Positions 1-11,026 of a DNA stretch of 64,000 nt are shown one piece after another. Numbering within the stretch: the first letter of the stretch is position 1; every line of letters begins with the position of its first letter. The notes below the pieces were generated by a model. It saw nothing but the letters and a program-made list of their open reading frames with translations, was not told where the DNA came from and searched no databases. Origin of the DNA: Flectonema sp. DT1601. Its lineage: Eukaryota > Euglenozoa > Diplonemea > Diplonemida > Diplonemidae. Location: assembly GCA_964019425.1 (NCBI GenBank), contig OZ025809.1:620001-684000 (forward strand). The letters run 5' to 3'. The position numbers were made by a program, and so were the translations under genes.

Positions 1-1911
1 AAAATATTAGTTTGTCAATCTGAACAGTTTTTTTCTCCGTCGGTACAAAGGAAAAAAGAATTGCGACTACCGCCATAGATATCTCATCTGTGAATTGTTT
101 TGGTTTTCATCACATGTGCTCATCGATGACACTACTCGTCTCAGTAAACTACTAATTGTATCGATCGCTAATATAATTTGATGTCCCTTTTGTTTGCACG
201 AGTTAGAGAAATCAGGCAGCTGAAGTACCTGTGCAAAAGTAGAGAATCCCGTCACGGATATTCTTCTTCTCAGAAGGTAAAGTATCGCACAAAGAAACGC
301 TTCAATCTTTTTCGAACTCAGAATAACAAAGTAGATTGCTAATAACCTGGCTAGGGTCTGCCGACGCAGAAAGGAAGTAATCGAAAGAAAATCAAAAAGA
401 AACTAAGGAACTGCCTGCTCCACTTTTTTCTTATTTTGGAGGTAACTGACAGAATTGGGTCAGCTGGACTAAATTGGAATCCAAGAAATGTACTCCATTT
501 TGATGAACACCTCACAAGAAATTGTCAACAACGCTACAATTTCACAAAACGCTTTTACAGCGTGAATAGTTTCTACATTCCTGAAACAGGAAGAACGAAT
601 TGGGGTTGCGATCGCAGCACTGAGAACAGAACTGCACCAATAATGTTACTAACGAAAATACTATTCCACGGCTAAGGTACCTGTAGGGTAACTACACAAC
701 ACATATCAGATGAAGTACATCAAATGCACTTGAAACTATCGCACAAGTAGAGCTTACTTGTAATTGGTTTGTTTGTTTTGAATAGGACCAGATAAATAAA
801 GAGATAAGTCGGGTAACAATGTCGAGCTTACTCGGGTCATCTTCCAGTTCCTGATGGAACGGAATGAATTATTCCCAGAGCAAACTTCTAAGGAATAGTT
901 TGTTACCACAACAGTAAAGACACACAAAATAGATTTAAAATCATAAAAAAAGAGACTCGCCAAAACGCCACACAGCTATTTTCACACAAACACTTGTTTT
1001 ATCTTTTGATTTTATAAATTAAAGAACTAGATTTAGAACAGAAAATACAAAACCAAACTATTTATAGCGAGTAGCCAGTCACCAGGAACTGTAAAAGAGA
1101 GCAGTCGCACCAAATCACAGAATGGCTAGTACGCAAAGCCTCTGTGTTTTCAAATTGCTGCTAGTTACAGCAAAATACCAAATACTGTATAGTCACTCAC
1201 ACCAGGTGACTCACAGTGATAGCGAAGACTCACAGCAATGGATTAGAACTATGAGATAATTAGCAATGCTAAGTGGTTATTGCTGTATATTATGAGTACT
1301 CCAGGGAGGGTAACTCACAGCAATAGAAGACCCCAATCCGTAGCCGTTTCCTTCAACCGAAATGATATAATTTAACTATGGAGAGTTGTTTGGTACATAA
1401 ATTGATAACAAAGGAGTCTCACTCGAATGATCGACATTTGATTATTGTCAAATTTAGCTTTGATCCAAACCTAAATAATAAAAAAAAAAAAAAAAAAAAA
1501 AAAATCTTTTTTTTTTTTTTTTTTTTTGGTAAATGATTGTTTGTGTTTGAGAAAATTAGTTTTTCTTAGAAAACAAAAAGGGAGGGGAAACAAAATACGA
1601 GTATAAAGCAGAGCTAAAGTAGAACTTCATACAGTAAAAAAAGAATTACCTGACAATACCAAATAAAAAAGAAAAACCCCTTCCATAAAGAAATGAAGGT
1701 AGTAATAATCAATAAGATATTTCGCACGTTTCGTTTTTTTTTTTTGTTTTTTTAAAAAAACAAGCGAAAGTTTGTCTGCCAAGATGCTTCCGCAGAAGTA
1801 GACATCTTTATCAAAACAAGACTTTCTGTTTTCGAATAGAAAGCAATCCATGCTTCCTTCCCTTGAACTTTCAGAGTCAGGGTGGATACAAAGAAGAGGT
1901 TTTATATTACT
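1..1911. other. Intergenic, no gene seen
   Basis: No open frame here looks like protein. The stretch is AT-rich, with an A-run then T-run at about 1480-1527. It holds one member of a dispersed repeat at about 1281-1351, which recurs near 52401-52462. The motif GGTAACTCACAGCAA and the block AATCCGTAGCCGTTTCC are shared by both copies. The part next to 1912 is the likely 3' UTR of the minus-strand membrane-protein gene. Confidence 0.6.
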
Positions 1912-4533
1912 CTAAAATATATAAAACTTCTCTCCACCATCGTCATCAATCTCAATGACGTCATCTTCAGAATGAATATCATTTGGTACTAAACATGGAA
2001 CCTCAACTGAGTTTACCATTGGTGATACAGTTCTCACTGATGCTGATACTGAGACTTGTCTACGTGGAGGAGCTATCGGATTTGTTAACGGAGAAGGTCT
2101 GTTAGAAGGACCTGGAGTAGCTGTAGGAGTAGTAATGTTGTTACTTACTAATAAATCAAGATCTGATGGTACTCGAATACCGAATCCTGAACCTGTCATG
2201 GGTGTCTTTGGAGTGGTAATCGCAAAAGTTGAACTATTTTGAGGAAAGAAACTCAGAGGTTTTTTCGGACTTGCAGCACCTGAGTACGGAAGACTAGTCG
2301 GTGATTTAAAATAAAAACTTGAACATGATGGAGTATGAAAATCAACCTTTGCATCAGTAAGAGGAGATAATACTTGAGGAAGTTGCAGATCACCTTCCCC
2401 ACTCTCGTCATGCAATTTATATTCATCACCACAGCTGCTGCTGCTGTCAGAATCTTTTGCAGACCATACGTCACCCGCATGGCACACTAGTTCTTTTCTA
2501 TAATTACTTCTAACACTCAGCAGCCACATTAGTACATCGTAGACTACTCTGACCATTGCCAAACCCAGTGAAAGAGTTATCAAATAGTATCCTGTAGTTA
2601 TCTCCCAAGTCTTCATGTCTTCCTTCACATATCCAACTCCAAATAATATCAGTGAAAGAAGTGATGCAACCTGAACCATTAGCATCAGTTGATTTAAAAA
2701 AGGAATTATAAAAGGTTCATTAATCCAATGAACAATACAAGCAATAAGCATAACTGTTGCCATTGAGAAAGCTTTTACAGCGCAGGCTGTGAAGGACTTT
2801 GCTCGGATGATAGAAATGACTGTCACTGGAAACAAAATAAGTACTTCGAAAACCATGTAACGGCCGTTGTTGAATATCTTCCATCGCACCTGACGATAAA
2901 CATCAAAAAAGATTCCTTGGCGCTCAACAAATTGTGGTTCGTCGCTGTCAGATTTCCAAGCTGCTGTCCCAAAGAAATACTTCTTCCATCCCGGAACCTG
3001 TTCCGGGTGTTGCAGCTCAACGAGTGTTGCTGCGAACTTTGTTGGCTCCCCAACCTTCCATACAACATAAGCAAACACCAAACAGCACAACAAACCAACA
3101 GTACTTAGAATAACAAAGAACGCCCCTCTCGGATAGAGAATCATTTCAAGTGAACTCTGTAATATACTTCCATATAAAAACATTGGCATGATCTCAGTAC
3201 ATGATGGATAGCGAAGGGTCGCAGATGCCATTTCGTAAGTCAAGTCTTTACGCTTCATTACAACTCTCACCACCGCAGTTACAATCAGAGCGACAACAAA
3301 ACTGAAGCAAATGTTACCAACAATCGATCCCGCGTGTGGTGACCCTTCAACACGAAATCGAAGGGGATGAAGGAAGAACGACAAGTTCGATTCCTCCCTA
3401 ACTCCATCACCGTGGCTCTGATCTCCCATGCAGTCAAGTGAGTTTGTGATTGCTGACAGCAATGCGATGTTTGGTGAGGCAGCGCTACCGACTACAGCAC
3501 CAACTCCCAAACCAGAACTCACTGCGGTTTGAGCAACAGCAGCAGTATTCTTATCACCCTCTGACGGGTAATAACTTGGTGGTAGTGTTTCGGGTGCGTC
3601 CGTCTGAGCACCTCCAACAGACGACTCAGTTACTCCTACCGGTTGACCAGTCACCACAACAGGTTGCTTGGTTGATATCACCGGCTGCTGGGTAGACGTC
3701 ACTGGTTGCTGTGTGGACACTACTGGTTGTTTTGTTGTACCCACCGGCGTCAGTGTCGGTACGAACGTACTAACCGGCACTGCAGTAGGACCACTCGTTG
3801 GAGTAACTGTTGGCACAGATGTGACAACACCCGCAGGACGATTCGTAATGATCACAAGAGGAGGGTTTGCTGGAATAGCTGTTGGGGACAATGAAGGCGC
3901 AACAGTAGGAATTGACGTCGGTGTTAATGTCGGTAACGCGGTTGGTGCAACAGTTGGCATAGCAGTTGGAGTAGCTGTTGGCGGTGTGGCTGTGGGCGCC
4001 GCAGTTGGTGCGACTGTTGGCACAGCAGTTGGTGCGACTGTTGGCACAGCAGTTGGAGTAGCTGTTGATGGACTTGCGGTTGTAATTACATTAATTTCAA
4101 TAGAAGTCATCTCACAGGTTGCTTTATTCAGAACTTGAATCTCAAAGTCTGAAGGGCTCCCGCAACTAAAGTCTTTCGGAAACGTCGTCTGGCATATCCC
4201 ACAACAATCGTCCTTAAGAAATCTATTACCAACACATGCGGTACCAACAGGCGGCATTGATAACAGACAAGTGTTAACAGCGCTTTCACAATTTTCAACA
4301 GCATGTGTCGTACCACAATACTCTATAGAAATAACGTGTTCCCCATAATTACCACATTGTAACACCCTATCTCCTATTTCTATGTTCTCAACATGAACAT
4401 TTGTTCGTGATGAAAACACTTCTTCTGACTCAGAAGACATAGATGATATACCTGTGAGGGTCACCTTCGTTGCGTAAATACCATCTAGTAGACCTGCGAA
4501 TATGATCGTCAACAGCAAATGTGATGCTGTCAT
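1912..4533 (-). CDS. Secreted/multipass membrane protein, Cys-rich + Pro/Thr-rich ectodomain (paralogue 1)
   Basis: This 873-residue protein is probably a surface membrane protein. Residues 1-21 form a signal peptide. Residues about 60-145 hold ten cysteines, including CLLSM and RFLKDDCCG motifs shared with the next gene. Residues about 150-330 are a PT/VAPT-rich stalk with QPV repeats, likely O-glycosylated. Residues about 385-680 hold six or seven hydrophobic segments (for example GSIVGNICFSFVVALIVTAV), followed by a Ser/Pro-rich cytoplasmic tail ending in acidic residues. The overall plan recalls large families of multipass surface proteins in free-living kinetoplastids; that is recollection, not a search. 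The start is preceded by a splice acceptor (ACACAG, exon begins at 4544), leaving an 11-nt UTR. Residues about 318-682 are almost identical to the paralogue at 6760-9267, while the N-terminal domain and tail differ strongly. Ligand and function are unknown. Confidence 0.85.
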   Translation of the reverse strand: MTASHLLLTIIFAGLLDGIYATKVTLTGISSMSSESEEVFSSRTNVHVENIEIGDRVLQCGNYGEHVISIEYCGTTHAVENCESAVNTCLLSMPPVGTACVGNRFLKDDCCGICQTTFPKDFSCGSPSDFEIQVLNKATCEMTSIEINVITTASPSTATPTAVPTVAPTAVPTVAPTAAPTATPPTATPTAMPTVAPTALPTLTPTSIPTVAPSLSPTAIPANPPLVIITNRPAGVVTSVPTVTPTSGPTAVPVSTFVPTLTPVGTTKQPVVSTQQPVTSTQQPVISTKQPVVVTGQPVGVTESSVGGAQTDAPETLPPSYYPSEGDKNTAAVAQTAVSSGLGVGAVVGSAASPNIALLSAITNSLDCMGDQSHGDGVREESNLSFFLHPLRFRVEGSPHAGSIVGNICFSFVVALIVTAVVRVVMKRKDLTYEMASATLRYPSCTEIMPMFLYGSILQSSLEMILYPRGAFFVILSTVGLLCCLVFAYVVWKVGEPTKFAATLVELQHPEQVPGWKKYFFGTAAWKSDSDEPQFVERQGIFFDVYRQVRWKIFNNGRYMVFEVLILFPVTVISIIRAKSFTACAVKAFSMATVMLIACIVHWINEPFIIPFLNQLMLMVQVASLLSLILFGVGYVKEDMKTWEITTGYYLITLSLGLAMVRVVYDVLMWLLSVRSNYRKELVCHAGDVWSAKDSDSSSSCGDEYKLHDESGEGDLQLPQVLSPLTDAKVDFHTPSCSSFYFKSPTSLPYSGAASPKKPLSFFPQNSSTFAITTPKTPMTGSGFGIRVPSDLDLLVSNNITTPTATPGPSNRPSPLTNPIAPPRRQVSVSASVRTVSPMVNSVEVPCLVPNDIHSEDDVIEIDDDGGEKFYIF

Positions 4534-4903
4534 GGTATTTCAACCTGTGTTTTTGGGAGATATAAAAAAAAACTGATAATAAACTAATTAAATGAAATCA
4601 AATTACGATATTCTGACGAATAAGTTATTTCCCTTTTTTTTTTTTTTTTTGCGATCGCAGATGATTATTGCAGATTCTTGTTTTTTTTGGAAGGGGGAAA
4701 AAAAAAATTAAATAACCTTATGTGTAACAGCTTTTTGCCATCCCATTGAAAGCAATTTAAAAAAAAAAAAAAAAAAAATTAAAAAAAAAAAATTAAAAAA
4801 GTAAGCTTCCCATGTTCTTGTAAGTCAGACGCATCTCAAGGAAACAATTTGATAGGATTATAATAGTATTTGAGAGAGAGCGACATGATTTGATCTGCGG
4901 TGA

Positions 4904-4954
<51 letters not shown>

Positions 4955-6047
4955 GAAATAAATTCGAACTGTGGGTTAGTATGCGAAACAATGAATTTTA
5001 AGTCTGCTTGTTAATCGTGGAATGCATCACTGCTGCATAAATTGAGTCGGAATTAATCACCCTTTATACGGAAGTGAAATTGAAAGTGATTGAAAAATAA
5101 ATAAACAACAGGGAAAAAACATGATGAATTTTCGCTACTAACCTTTATTTTATTTTAATTGCTTGGGGAAAAAAAAAAAAAAAAAAAAACAGGTGGAAAA
5201 AAGATGTTATTGGGGTCAGTATTATGAAAAGAATACCTTCCCTTAAGGAAACAGTCGATGAGTCTAACACAGTAAGCTATTAGGATTAGAGTGTTGTAGC
5301 GTGCCATCAATATTTTCCGTTTCTTACTATAACGCCTAAGATATTTTAAAGGCTTTACGTCATTTAAAAAATCTTCTACACACAATCGTCGGATTGGAAT
5401 TAAATAAACAAGATATCACTTAGTTAGTGAGGATCTCCTAATCTGAGTGGCAAGAAAAAAAGAAAGAAAAAAAAAAAAGAAGATTCAAAGTGCAACCAGT
5501 GCAATCTATCAAAGAGCCATCATTGCGAGATATACTAAAACCGCAGGTAATTGCTGCTGAATAAAATCATACAAGCACAATCTTGTACTACTCTAGAGAA
5601 CCCAAAAAAAAAGAAAATTGTTCTTCAGTAAAGAAGAAGCTTAAATTTAAAAAAAAAAATCGCAAGAAAGAGATATGCAAAGTTAGAAAGGAAAGATGTC
5701 TTTTCTTGTCATCATCCTCCATCTTCGTCATCAATAAGAGACATACCACGGCATTGTCTGCTTGGCAGACATGCATGATGCCTCCTGTCAACAACGTAAA
5801 GGTGAGAACAGACAGAAAAGAGAACTATGTATAGTTTTTTATTTTATTTTTTTTGAGGGGGTGAAACTTTGACAATGTAAAAACAGTAACAACTTTAGAT
5901 ATTAAAGAAAAACAAAATTAATATCAAGTACTTGACTGAAAAATATTTGTAGTTGTTAATCAAAGAAAATTAACTTTAGAAAAAAGAGAAAATAAAAAGA
6001 AAATATATAAAGAGACAACTATAATTTTGTCTTATAGACCAGAAAAC

Positions 6048-6187
6048 GTTGTCGAATCTGGTAATTCGGGGACCACGTACTAACAGGTTGAGCGTCCCAT
6101 GCCCTGTAGTCCGTTACAACTTACACTTAAACGAAGTTAAAAGAAAAAAACAGTTCTTATTCTAGCTAGTTCGTTTTTTGAGGGGGG
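6048..6187. repeat. Direct repeat, copy 1 of 2
   Basis: About 140 bp, matched with few differences by 6311-6449. Both copies share CCATGCCCTGTAGTCCGTTA, then an identical AT-rich stretch, and end in a TTTTTTGAGGGGG motif. No coding sense is apparent. Confidence 0.9.
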
Positions 6188-6310
6188 TAACTTGATACTA
6201 ATATTAAATGGAAAGCAACTTGAAACTGGCAAAAACGAGAATAGGGTTCGGCCAAACCTGGTTGCAATATAAGAAATCAACAGTTGGTATCGATAGAAAA
6301 TCCCATATGT

Positions 6311-6449
6311 GCTGTCGAATATGGGGATTCGGGGGCCACGTACTACAGGTTGAGCACCCCATGCCCTGTAGTCCGTTACAACTTACACTTAAACGAAGTT
6401 AAAAGAAAAAAACAGTTCTTATTCTAGCTAGTTCGTTTTTTGAGGGGGG
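6311..6449. repeat. Direct repeat, copy 2 of 2
   Basis: Partner of 6048-6187. The right-hand hundred bases are nearly identical, while the left 40 bases have several substitutions, so the duplication is fairly recent. Confidence 0.9.
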
Positions 6450-6759
6450 ATGTATGTTCGATTTTGTAAAAATTACAACTGTGTTGTATCATAAAAACAT
6501 AAAGATAATTTAACATTAGTTTTAAATACAGTGACTAAGGGTGATGCGCAACTTAGCATATTAAAGTAACTATAGGTTTCGAGAGTAATCCATATACCTC
6601 TTACCTCTATTCTCTCTCATCAGTATGGTGTAGAAGTAAGTCAGTCAAATGTTGAGACTGAGTCATTCCAGTTTGCAGGACTGGAATGTAGTTACTTTGT
6701 GTTTCATGTTCTTTTTGAGGGGGGGAAAAAAAACCAGAACTTTGCAAATAACAAACAAC

Positions 6760-9267
6760 TTAGAAGAAATAAAATTTTTCTTCGTCAACGTCTAAATCAT
6801 CATTCGGAATGCAATCGGGAGAGACAACAGGTGTCAAGGTGTTTAAGGGGTGTGGTGATCCTCTCGGACGCGGAGGAACGATCGGATTTATAAAAGGAGA
6901 TGGACGGTTAGAATTCGATGTCGCCGTTGGTGTTATGGTCCTAACAGGACCCACTAAAAAGTCGTAATCTTGAAGACTAACACTGCCATTCAAAGCAGAG
7001 CTTGCTATTGGTGTACTCGGGGAGAGAGCATCTAAATTAGCCAAGTCGAAGGGAAGTGATTTCATCAAGGGAGTAATGATAGTGTTCTGAATGTCGTCGT
7101 TATTGTATGGGATAGAATCGTCATGTGCATTGGCTATTTCTGCTGCTGTTTTTAGTAGTTCTTTTCTATAATTACTTCTAACACTCAGCAGCCACATTAG
7201 TACATCGTAGACTACTCTGACCATTGCCAAACCCAGTGAAAGAGTTATCAAATAGTATCCTGTAGTTATCTCCCAAGTCTTCATGTCTTCCTTCACATAT
7301 CCAACTCCAAATAATATCAGTGAAAGAAGTGATGCAACCTGAACCATTAGCATCAGTTGATTTAAAAAAGGAATTATAAAAGGTTCATTAATCCAATGAA
7401 CAATACAAGCAATAAGCATAACTGTTGCCATTGAGAAAGCTTTTACAGCGCAGGCTGTGAAGGACTTTGCTCGGATGATAGAAATGACTGTCACTGGAAA
7501 CAAAATAAGTATTTCGAAAACCATGTAACGGCCGTTGTTGAATATCTTCCATCGCACCTGACGATAAACATCAAAAAAGATTCCTTGGCGCTCAACAAAT
7601 TGTGGTTCGTCGCTGTCAGATTTCCAAGCTGCTGTCCCAAAGAAATACTTCTTCCATCCCGGAACTTGTTGCGCATTGTGCAATCCTACAATCGTTGCTG
7701 CGAACTTTGTTGGCTCCCCAACCTTCCATACAACATAAGCAAACACTAAACAGCACAACAAACCAACAGTACTTAGAATAACAAAGAACGTCCCTCTCGG
7801 ATAGAGAATCATTTCAAGTGAACTCTGTAATATACTTCCATATAAAAACATTGGCATGATCTCAGTACATGATGGATAGCGAAGGGTCGCAGATGCCATT
7901 TCGTAAGTCAAGTCTTTACGCTTCATTACAACTCTCACCACCGCAGTTACAATCAGAGCGACAACAAAACTGAAGCAAATGTTACCAACAATCGATCCCG
8001 CGTGTGGTGACCCTTCAACACGAAATCGAAGGGGATGAAGGAAGAACGACAAGTTCGATTCCTCCCTAACTCCATCACCGTGGCTCTGATCTCCCATGCA
8101 GTCAAGTGAGTTTGTGATTGCTGACAGCAATGCGATGTTTGGTGAGGCAGCGCTACCGACTACAGCACCAACTCCCAAACCAGAACTCACTGCGGTTTGA
8201 GCAACAGCAGCAGTATCCTTATCACCCTCTGACGGGTAATAACTTGGTGGTAGTGTTTCAGGTGATTTCGCTTTAATACTTTTATCCGACGCTTCCGGTT
8301 GCTTTGTCTCTCCTACCGGTTGACCAGTCACCACAACAGGTTGCTTGGTTGATATCACTGGCTGCTGGGTAGACGTCACTGGTTGCTGTGTGGACACTAC
8401 TGGTTGTTTTGTTGTACCCACCGGCGTCAGTGTCGGTACGAACGTACTAACCGGCACTGCAGTAGGACCACTCGTTGGAGTAACTGTTGGCACAGATGTG
8501 ACAACACCCGCAGGACGATTCGTAATGATCACAAGAGGAGGGTTTGCTGGAATAGCTGTTGGGGACAATGAAGGCGCAACAGTAGGAATTGACGTCGGTG
8601 TTAATGTCGGTAACGCGGTTGGTGCGACAGTTGGCACAGCAGTAGGTGTAGTTATTGGTGGTGTGGCTGTGGGCGCCGCAGTTGGAGTAGCTGTTGGTGG
8701 TGGGGCAGTAGGCGCCACAGTTGGAGTAGCTGTTGGTGGTGGGGCAGTAGGCGCCACAGTTGGAGTAGCTGTTGGTGGAACAGCTGTAGGTACGGAGGGA
8801 GACGAATTTGAATGAACAAGTATTTTCATTAGTTCCAACTCACAGATATCTGTATTCGTTATTTCCATAATGAGATCATCTTGATGCCCACAAGTAAAGT
8901 CTTTAGGGTAGGTCATCGAACACCTCCCACAACAGTCATCTTTCAAGAACCTTTTACCAGTACAAGTTCTTCCCGGTGACATTGATAGCAAACAAGTATT
9001 GCTTGCGGAATTACAAATCTCTACTTCATAAACATTACTACAATAACGTATTTTTATTTCGTACTGTGCGGAGCTTATACCACACTTCGTTCTGCGAGAT
9101 TCAATTTCTATATCATCAATGGTTGCGCTGGTAACTTTCCGGAATACTTTTTTGCTCTGTTTTCTCATCGGGTCTACATCGTCAAATTTTACTCTTTTTT
9201 TTGCTCCACAAACATCACGGCAAACAAGAATAATTATCGTTAATAATAAGTGAGATGCTGCACCCAT
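6760..9267 (-). CDS. Secreted/multipass membrane protein, Cys-rich + Pro/Thr-rich ectodomain (paralogue 2)
   Basis: An 835-residue paralogue of the gene at 1912-4533. The open frame runs up to 9300, but I start at the Met at 9265-9267: the acceptor CCATTCAG ends at 9281, so the upstream Met would lie in intron or outron sequence, and the chosen start gives a signal peptide (MGAASHLLLTIIILVC). A ten-cysteine domain at about residues 55-140 aligns with paralogue 1 but is diverged, apart from CLLSM, RFLKDDCCG and PKDF. A PT-rich stalk with three PPPTATPTVAPTA-type units follows, then the near-identical six- to seven-segment membrane core (about 336-704) and an unrelated-looking Ser/Pro-rich tail that again ends in acidic-KFY plus aromatics. 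The core matches paralogue 1 almost base for base, which implies recent duplication or gene conversion. Function unknown. Confidence 0.85.
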   Translation of the reverse strand: MGAASHLLLTIIILVCRDVCGAKKRVKFDDVDPMRKQSKKVFRKVTSATIDDIEIESRRTKCGISSAQYEIKIRYCSNVYEVEICNSASNTCLLSMSPGRTCTGKRFLKDDCCGRCSMTYPKDFTCGHQDDLIMEITNTDICELELMKILVHSNSSPSVPTAVPPTATPTVAPTAPPPTATPTVAPTAPPPTATPTAAPTATPPITTPTAVPTVAPTALPTLTPTSIPTVAPSLSPTAIPANPPLVIITNRPAGVVTSVPTVTPTSGPTAVPVSTFVPTLTPVGTTKQPVVSTQQPVTSTQQPVISTKQPVVVTGQPVGETKQPEASDKSIKAKSPETLPPSYYPSEGDKDTAAVAQTAVSSGLGVGAVVGSAASPNIALLSAITNSLDCMGDQSHGDGVREESNLSFFLHPLRFRVEGSPHAGSIVGNICFSFVVALIVTAVVRVVMKRKDLTYEMASATLRYPSCTEIMPMFLYGSILQSSLEMILYPRGTFFVILSTVGLLCCLVFAYVVWKVGEPTKFAATIVGLHNAQQVPGWKKYFFGTAAWKSDSDEPQFVERQGIFFDVYRQVRWKIFNNGRYMVFEILILFPVTVISIIRAKSFTACAVKAFSMATVMLIACIVHWINEPFIIPFLNQLMLMVQVASLLSLILFGVGYVKEDMKTWEITTGYYLITLSLGLAMVRVVYDVLMWLLSVRSNYRKELLKTAAEIANAHDDSIPYNNDDIQNTIITPLMKSLPFDLANLDALSPSTPIASSALNGSVSLQDYDFLVGPVRTITPTATSNSNRPSPFINPIVPPRPRGSPHPLNTLTPVVSPDCIPNDDLDVDEEKFYFF

Positions 9268-9479
9268 GGGGATGTCACACCTGAATGGGAAAAAATACAT
9301 TTAAATAACATCACTTCCATTTTGAATGAACGCAAAAATCAAATTAAAACAACTGAAGCTCATTAAATTTAAATAACCAACAAGACAAGATAGTGTAAAT
9401 ATAAGAATTCGTTTTTTTTTTTTTTTTTCTCACATGGATGGTGGAAACCATCATGGGTAGAAACTCTTTACGAATCCTT

Positions 9480-10379
9480 CTAAGAGGTTTTAATATTTTT
9501 CATGCTTGTTTTTCTATCGCGAAATGAATTAAGCCACTGCTCTCGTGTTTGCTCTTCGGCGATCATTTCATCGCGTTGTTCTCGTCGCATATCATACAGA
9601 GATGTGCGAGAAATCGAGGACAAAGTACTGCTACGACGTCGATACTCATCTAGAGCTGCTTCCTTTGCTGGCATACCTAATTCATAAGACACTTCTCTCG
9701 TTGATGGTAAAGTTCCGTTCAATCTACTTTTATCACTAGAAATACTATTTGAAGAAGTTTTTCTACGATAATCATTCATAAATTGATCCTTAGTAGTACC
9801 AGGTACAGAAACAGCACTTCTGAGACTTCTAGAAGAAGGTGCAGGTGTCATCACTGTATAAAAAGACGTTGCACTCTGTACAGAATCATGTCTTGTCAGT
9901 ACTTTTGACGGTATCGTTTGATGCAATTCTCCTACAGGTAAGAAGTCTCCACAGCATGACATACCGCAGGTTAGTTTAGGCATCGCGTTAGATAGTTTTT
10001 CAAAAAAAGTGGTATAGGAGTCCCAAGTTCCGTTATTTTTTATGTTCAAAAATGGTTCTAGAAGATGACTACCTCCAAAAAATTTATAAAAAATTTGAAA
10101 CACAATTTTCGGATCATTAAACCGAAAAGTTGAATCCCATCCGAGTCCTTCTAATCCATACCTGTCAACGATATCTTTGAGATCCTCGTTACCTAGTACC
10201 TCATAGGCGTTACACACTTGAGTAAAGTGATGCTCTTCACCTCCTTTTCTTGGGTGATGTCGTATCCCCCAGAGTCTAAACCCTTTTCTTATATCCGACT
10301 GATAAGCAGATCGATTACATCCTAACAATGCATATAAATCATTCTCTTGTGTGACGCAACCTCCAATTACCCCTGGCAT
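9480..10379 (-). CDS. J-domain protein with degenerate HPD motif
   Basis: A 299-residue protein with an N-terminal DnaJ-like fold at about residues 14-75 (DLYALLGCN, then helix III with CNAYEVLGNEDLKDIVDRYG). J domains stimulate Hsp70 ATPase through a His-Pro-Asp tripeptide; here it is His42-Pro43-Arg44, so normal Hsp70 stimulation is doubtful and this would be a J-like (type IV) protein. A FFGG segment near residue 101 resembles the glycine-containing linker of DNAJB proteins. The C-terminal half is Ser/Arg-rich and repeats a short YRR(K/R)(T/S)S-type motif at about 204, 246 and 286. A splice acceptor (ACATACAG) lies 21 nt upstream of the start, exon beginning at 10400. The client and Hsp70 partner cannot be told from sequence. 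Confidence 0.8.
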   Translation of the reverse strand: MPGVIGGCVTQENDLYALLGCNRSAYQSDIRKGFRLWGIRHHPRKGGEEHHFTQVCNAYEVLGNEDLKDIVDRYGLEGLGWDSTFRFNDPKIVFQIFYKFFGGSHLLEPFLNIKNNGTWDSYTTFFEKLSNAMPKLTCGMSCCGDFLPVGELHQTIPSKVLTRHDSVQSATSFYTVMTPAPSSRSLRSAVSVPGTTKDQFMNDYRRKTSSNSISSDKSRLNGTLPSTREVSYELGMPAKEAALDEYRRRSSTLSSISRTSLYDMRREQRDEMIAEEQTREQWLNSFRDRKTSMKNIKTS

Positions 10380-10400
10380 GTGTTGTTTTAGAAAAAGTTC

Positions 10401-10616
10401 CTGTATGTGTACTTAGTAAATTTAATCATTAAAACAAGCAAACCAACTCTTAAGAATGATTAACTTCTAATAGGGGGGGTTTCACAACGGGAGAAATAGA
10501 GATTAAAATTAAACCAGATTGGGTAGGAGGGATGGTGGTTGGCAGGCTTTAGAAAAACATTATTATTATATCAGACTCTATTAAATTACTTATCACCACA
10601 CCATTAACAATAAGAT

Positions 10617-10655
<39 letters not shown>

Positions 10656-11026
10656 TAAGCCCGTTAAGTCCGGTAACTATACCAAAAAGACTCAGAAGAG
10701 TACAGTACAAGTCATCAAAGCAGGATTTACTGACAATGAAAAAAAAAAAACTATTTTTGTACAATTTTTTTTAAAAATTTTAAAGAAAAAACACGGGCGG
10801 TAGCCAAAAGCTACACCTGATATACAACACATAATCAGAAACCAGAACTATAAGACACAGCATAACATAAAGAGGTGTCTACGTAGCCTTCCGTGTTTCC
10901 ATCGTTACCAAAACATAATAAATACTTTCGAATAAGATTTCAGACAGATGAAATGGATTACTAGCAAACTGTTTATCTGATTTACTAAACCTTTTCAGGT
11001 AGTAAAGAGTTAACTTATTTATATTT
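10401..11026. other. Intergenic, no gene seen
   Basis: AT-rich spacer with a 31-base A-run at about 10619-10650. It should contain the outron of the J-domain gene at the left edge and the 3' UTR of the zinc-ribbon gene at the right edge. No coding frame or RNA gene was recognised. Confidence 0.6.

Larger units (their letters stand above)
4545..6759. other. Intergenic region between the membrane-protein paralogues, repeat-rich
   Basis: No credible coding frame. It holds an A-run of about 50 bases (4904-4953), several shorter A or T runs, and members of dispersed repeats: GGGGTGAAACTTTGACAAT at 5858, a second block at 6025-6070, both shared with 50611-50698, and a block at 6211-6268 shared with 36387-36447. 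The string TTTTTTGAGGGGG recurs near 5849, 6174, 6432 and 6713. The bases next to 6760 should be the 3' UTR of the second paralogue. Confidence 0.6.

Noticed and set aside
3668-4138. Long plus-strand open frame rich in VG and AVG
   Set aside because: It is the antisense shadow of the PT-repeat stalk of the membrane protein; the same happens at 8345-8815 in the paralogue.
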